From Chloroflexota bacterium (lineage in GTDB: Bacteria; Chloroflexota; Dehalococcoidia; SM23-28-2), in assembly GCA_030691665.1 (NCBI GenBank), contig JAUYDU010000151.1:1-5978 (forward strand): a stretch of 5,978 nt of DNA, read 5' to 3'. Made by a program: the position numbers and the translations under genes. Shown here piece after piece: positions 5,466 to 5,978 of the stretch. The number at the start of each line of letters is the position of its first letter. Positions within the stretch are counted from its first letter, which is position 1. A model generated the notes under the pieces. The model was given only the letters and a program-made list of their open reading frames with translations, was not told where the DNA came from and did no database searches.

Positions 5466-5939
5466 TTGGCCGTCGCTGTTTACCCCGGTCGCTTCGACCC
5501 CGTCACCTACGGCCATCTGGACATCGCCACTCGCTCTGCCGGCCTGTTCGAGCGGGTGGTGGTGGCCGTGTATGACCTGCCGGACCCCCTTTTCCCCATC
5601 GAAGAGCGGGTGGCGATGTTCCAGGAAGCGGCGAGGAATCTCCCCAACGTGACTGTGAAGCCATTCGGTGGCCTGGTGGTGGACTTCGCCCGTCAGGAGA
5701 AGGCCAACGTGCTGGTGCGGGGCATCCGCGCGGTCACTGACTACGAGACAGAGTTCGACATGGCCCTGATGAACAAGAAGATGGCGCCGGGGGTGGAATC
5801 GGTCTATCTGATGGCCAGCCTGGAGCACTTGTTCGTCAGCGGCCGCAGGATACGCGAGGTGGCCAGTCTGGGCTACGATGTGGGTGAGCTGGTGCCGCCC
5901 CACGTGGCCGAGGCTCTCCGCCGCAGGTTCCACCGCTAG
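5466..5939 (+). CDS. coaD: Phosphopantetheine adenylyltransferase (CoaD), with divergent active-site motifs
   Basis: CoaD transfers AMP from ATP to 4'-phosphopantetheine, the penultimate step of coenzyme A synthesis, as a cytoplasmic hexamer. The 157-residue product (159 in E. coli) starts with TTG at 5466, set by a perfect AGGAGG. The nucleotidyltransferase signature YPGRFDPVTYGHLDI is intact, with TYGH (14-17) as the (H/T)xGH motif. LVRGIRAVTDYETEFDMALMN (83-103) also follows the family, including the two Arg of RGxR. Two places deviate. The loop after strand 2 reads YDLPDPLF, about two residues shorter than usual and without the Lys that corresponds to Lys42 in E. coli. The ATP-binding ISSSLVKEVA-type motif reads VSGRRIREVA (124-133), keeping only its first Ser. 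The rest of that region (DVGELVPPHVAEAL) is normal. Identity is clear; whether catalysis is altered cannot be told here. It ends just before another TTG-started frame. Confidence 0.94.
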   Translation: MAVAVYPGRFDPVTYGHLDIATRSAGLFERVVVAVYDLPDPLFPIEERVAMFQEAARNLPNVTVKPFGGLVVDFARQEKANVLVRGIRAVTDYETEFDMALMNKKMAPGVESVYLMASLEHLFVSGRRIREVASLGYDVGELVPPHVAEALRRRFHR

Positions 5940-5947
5940 GGGGTCCC

Positions 5948-5978
5948 TTGGCAAAGGAATCCATCGACATCCTCTACC
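5948..5978 (+). CDS. Start of an unidentified gene downstream of coaD (runs off window)
   Basis: A frame opens with TTG at 5948-5950, preceded four bases earlier by AGGGGG (5938-5943), which overlaps the coaD stop. The ten visible codons read MAKESIDILY if TTG is read as Met. Close spacing and the same strand suggest it continues the rsmD-coaD operon. Ten residues are too few to assign a family. Confidence 0.4.
   Translation, partial: MAKESIDILY

Overview
The window looks like a chromosomal housekeeping segment of a GC-rich bacterium. The best guess is a Chloroflexota member (Dehalococcoidia-like). This rests on high GC, the greA/lysS and rsmD/coaD neighbourhoods, TTG starts, and a surface protein ending in a Thr-Pro-Ala tail of the kind common in that phylum. 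It is an inference from general knowledge, not a database match.

The left half is read on the minus strand. In transcription order it holds greA (1605 to 1132), mgsA for methylglyoxal synthase (962 to 513), and the first ~119 codons of lysS (358 to the window edge). The mgsA gene is clearly poorer in GC than its neighbours (40-50% in sampled 60-base lines, against about 70% in greA) and looks like a later insertion between greA and lysS. The GreA protein is full length but lacks both acidic residues at the coiled-coil tip that normally drive RNA cleavage.

The 167-base gap between greA and the divergent protease gene is the most information-rich non-coding stretch. It holds a near-consensus greA promoter and a facing protease promoter whose -35 boxes lie on practically the same bases. 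Inside the greA leader there is also an intrinsic terminator that would release a transcript of about 47 nt, an arrangement reminiscent of the GraL leader RNA of E. coli greA.

The right half is read on the plus strand: a membrane-anchored HtrA/DegP-type serine protease with one PDZ domain, a membrane-anchored extracellular protein with a degenerate GH18 (chitinase-like) barrel, rsmD (16S rRNA guanine-N2 methyltransferase), coaD (phosphopantetheine adenylyltransferase), and the first codons of another gene running off the end. From the GH18-like gene onward the genes overlap or nearly touch and probably form one transcript, possibly including the protease. The GH18-like protein has lost its catalytic glutamate, and CoaD departs from its family in two substrate-contacting motifs. 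No mobile element, CRISPR array, rRNA or tRNA was seen.
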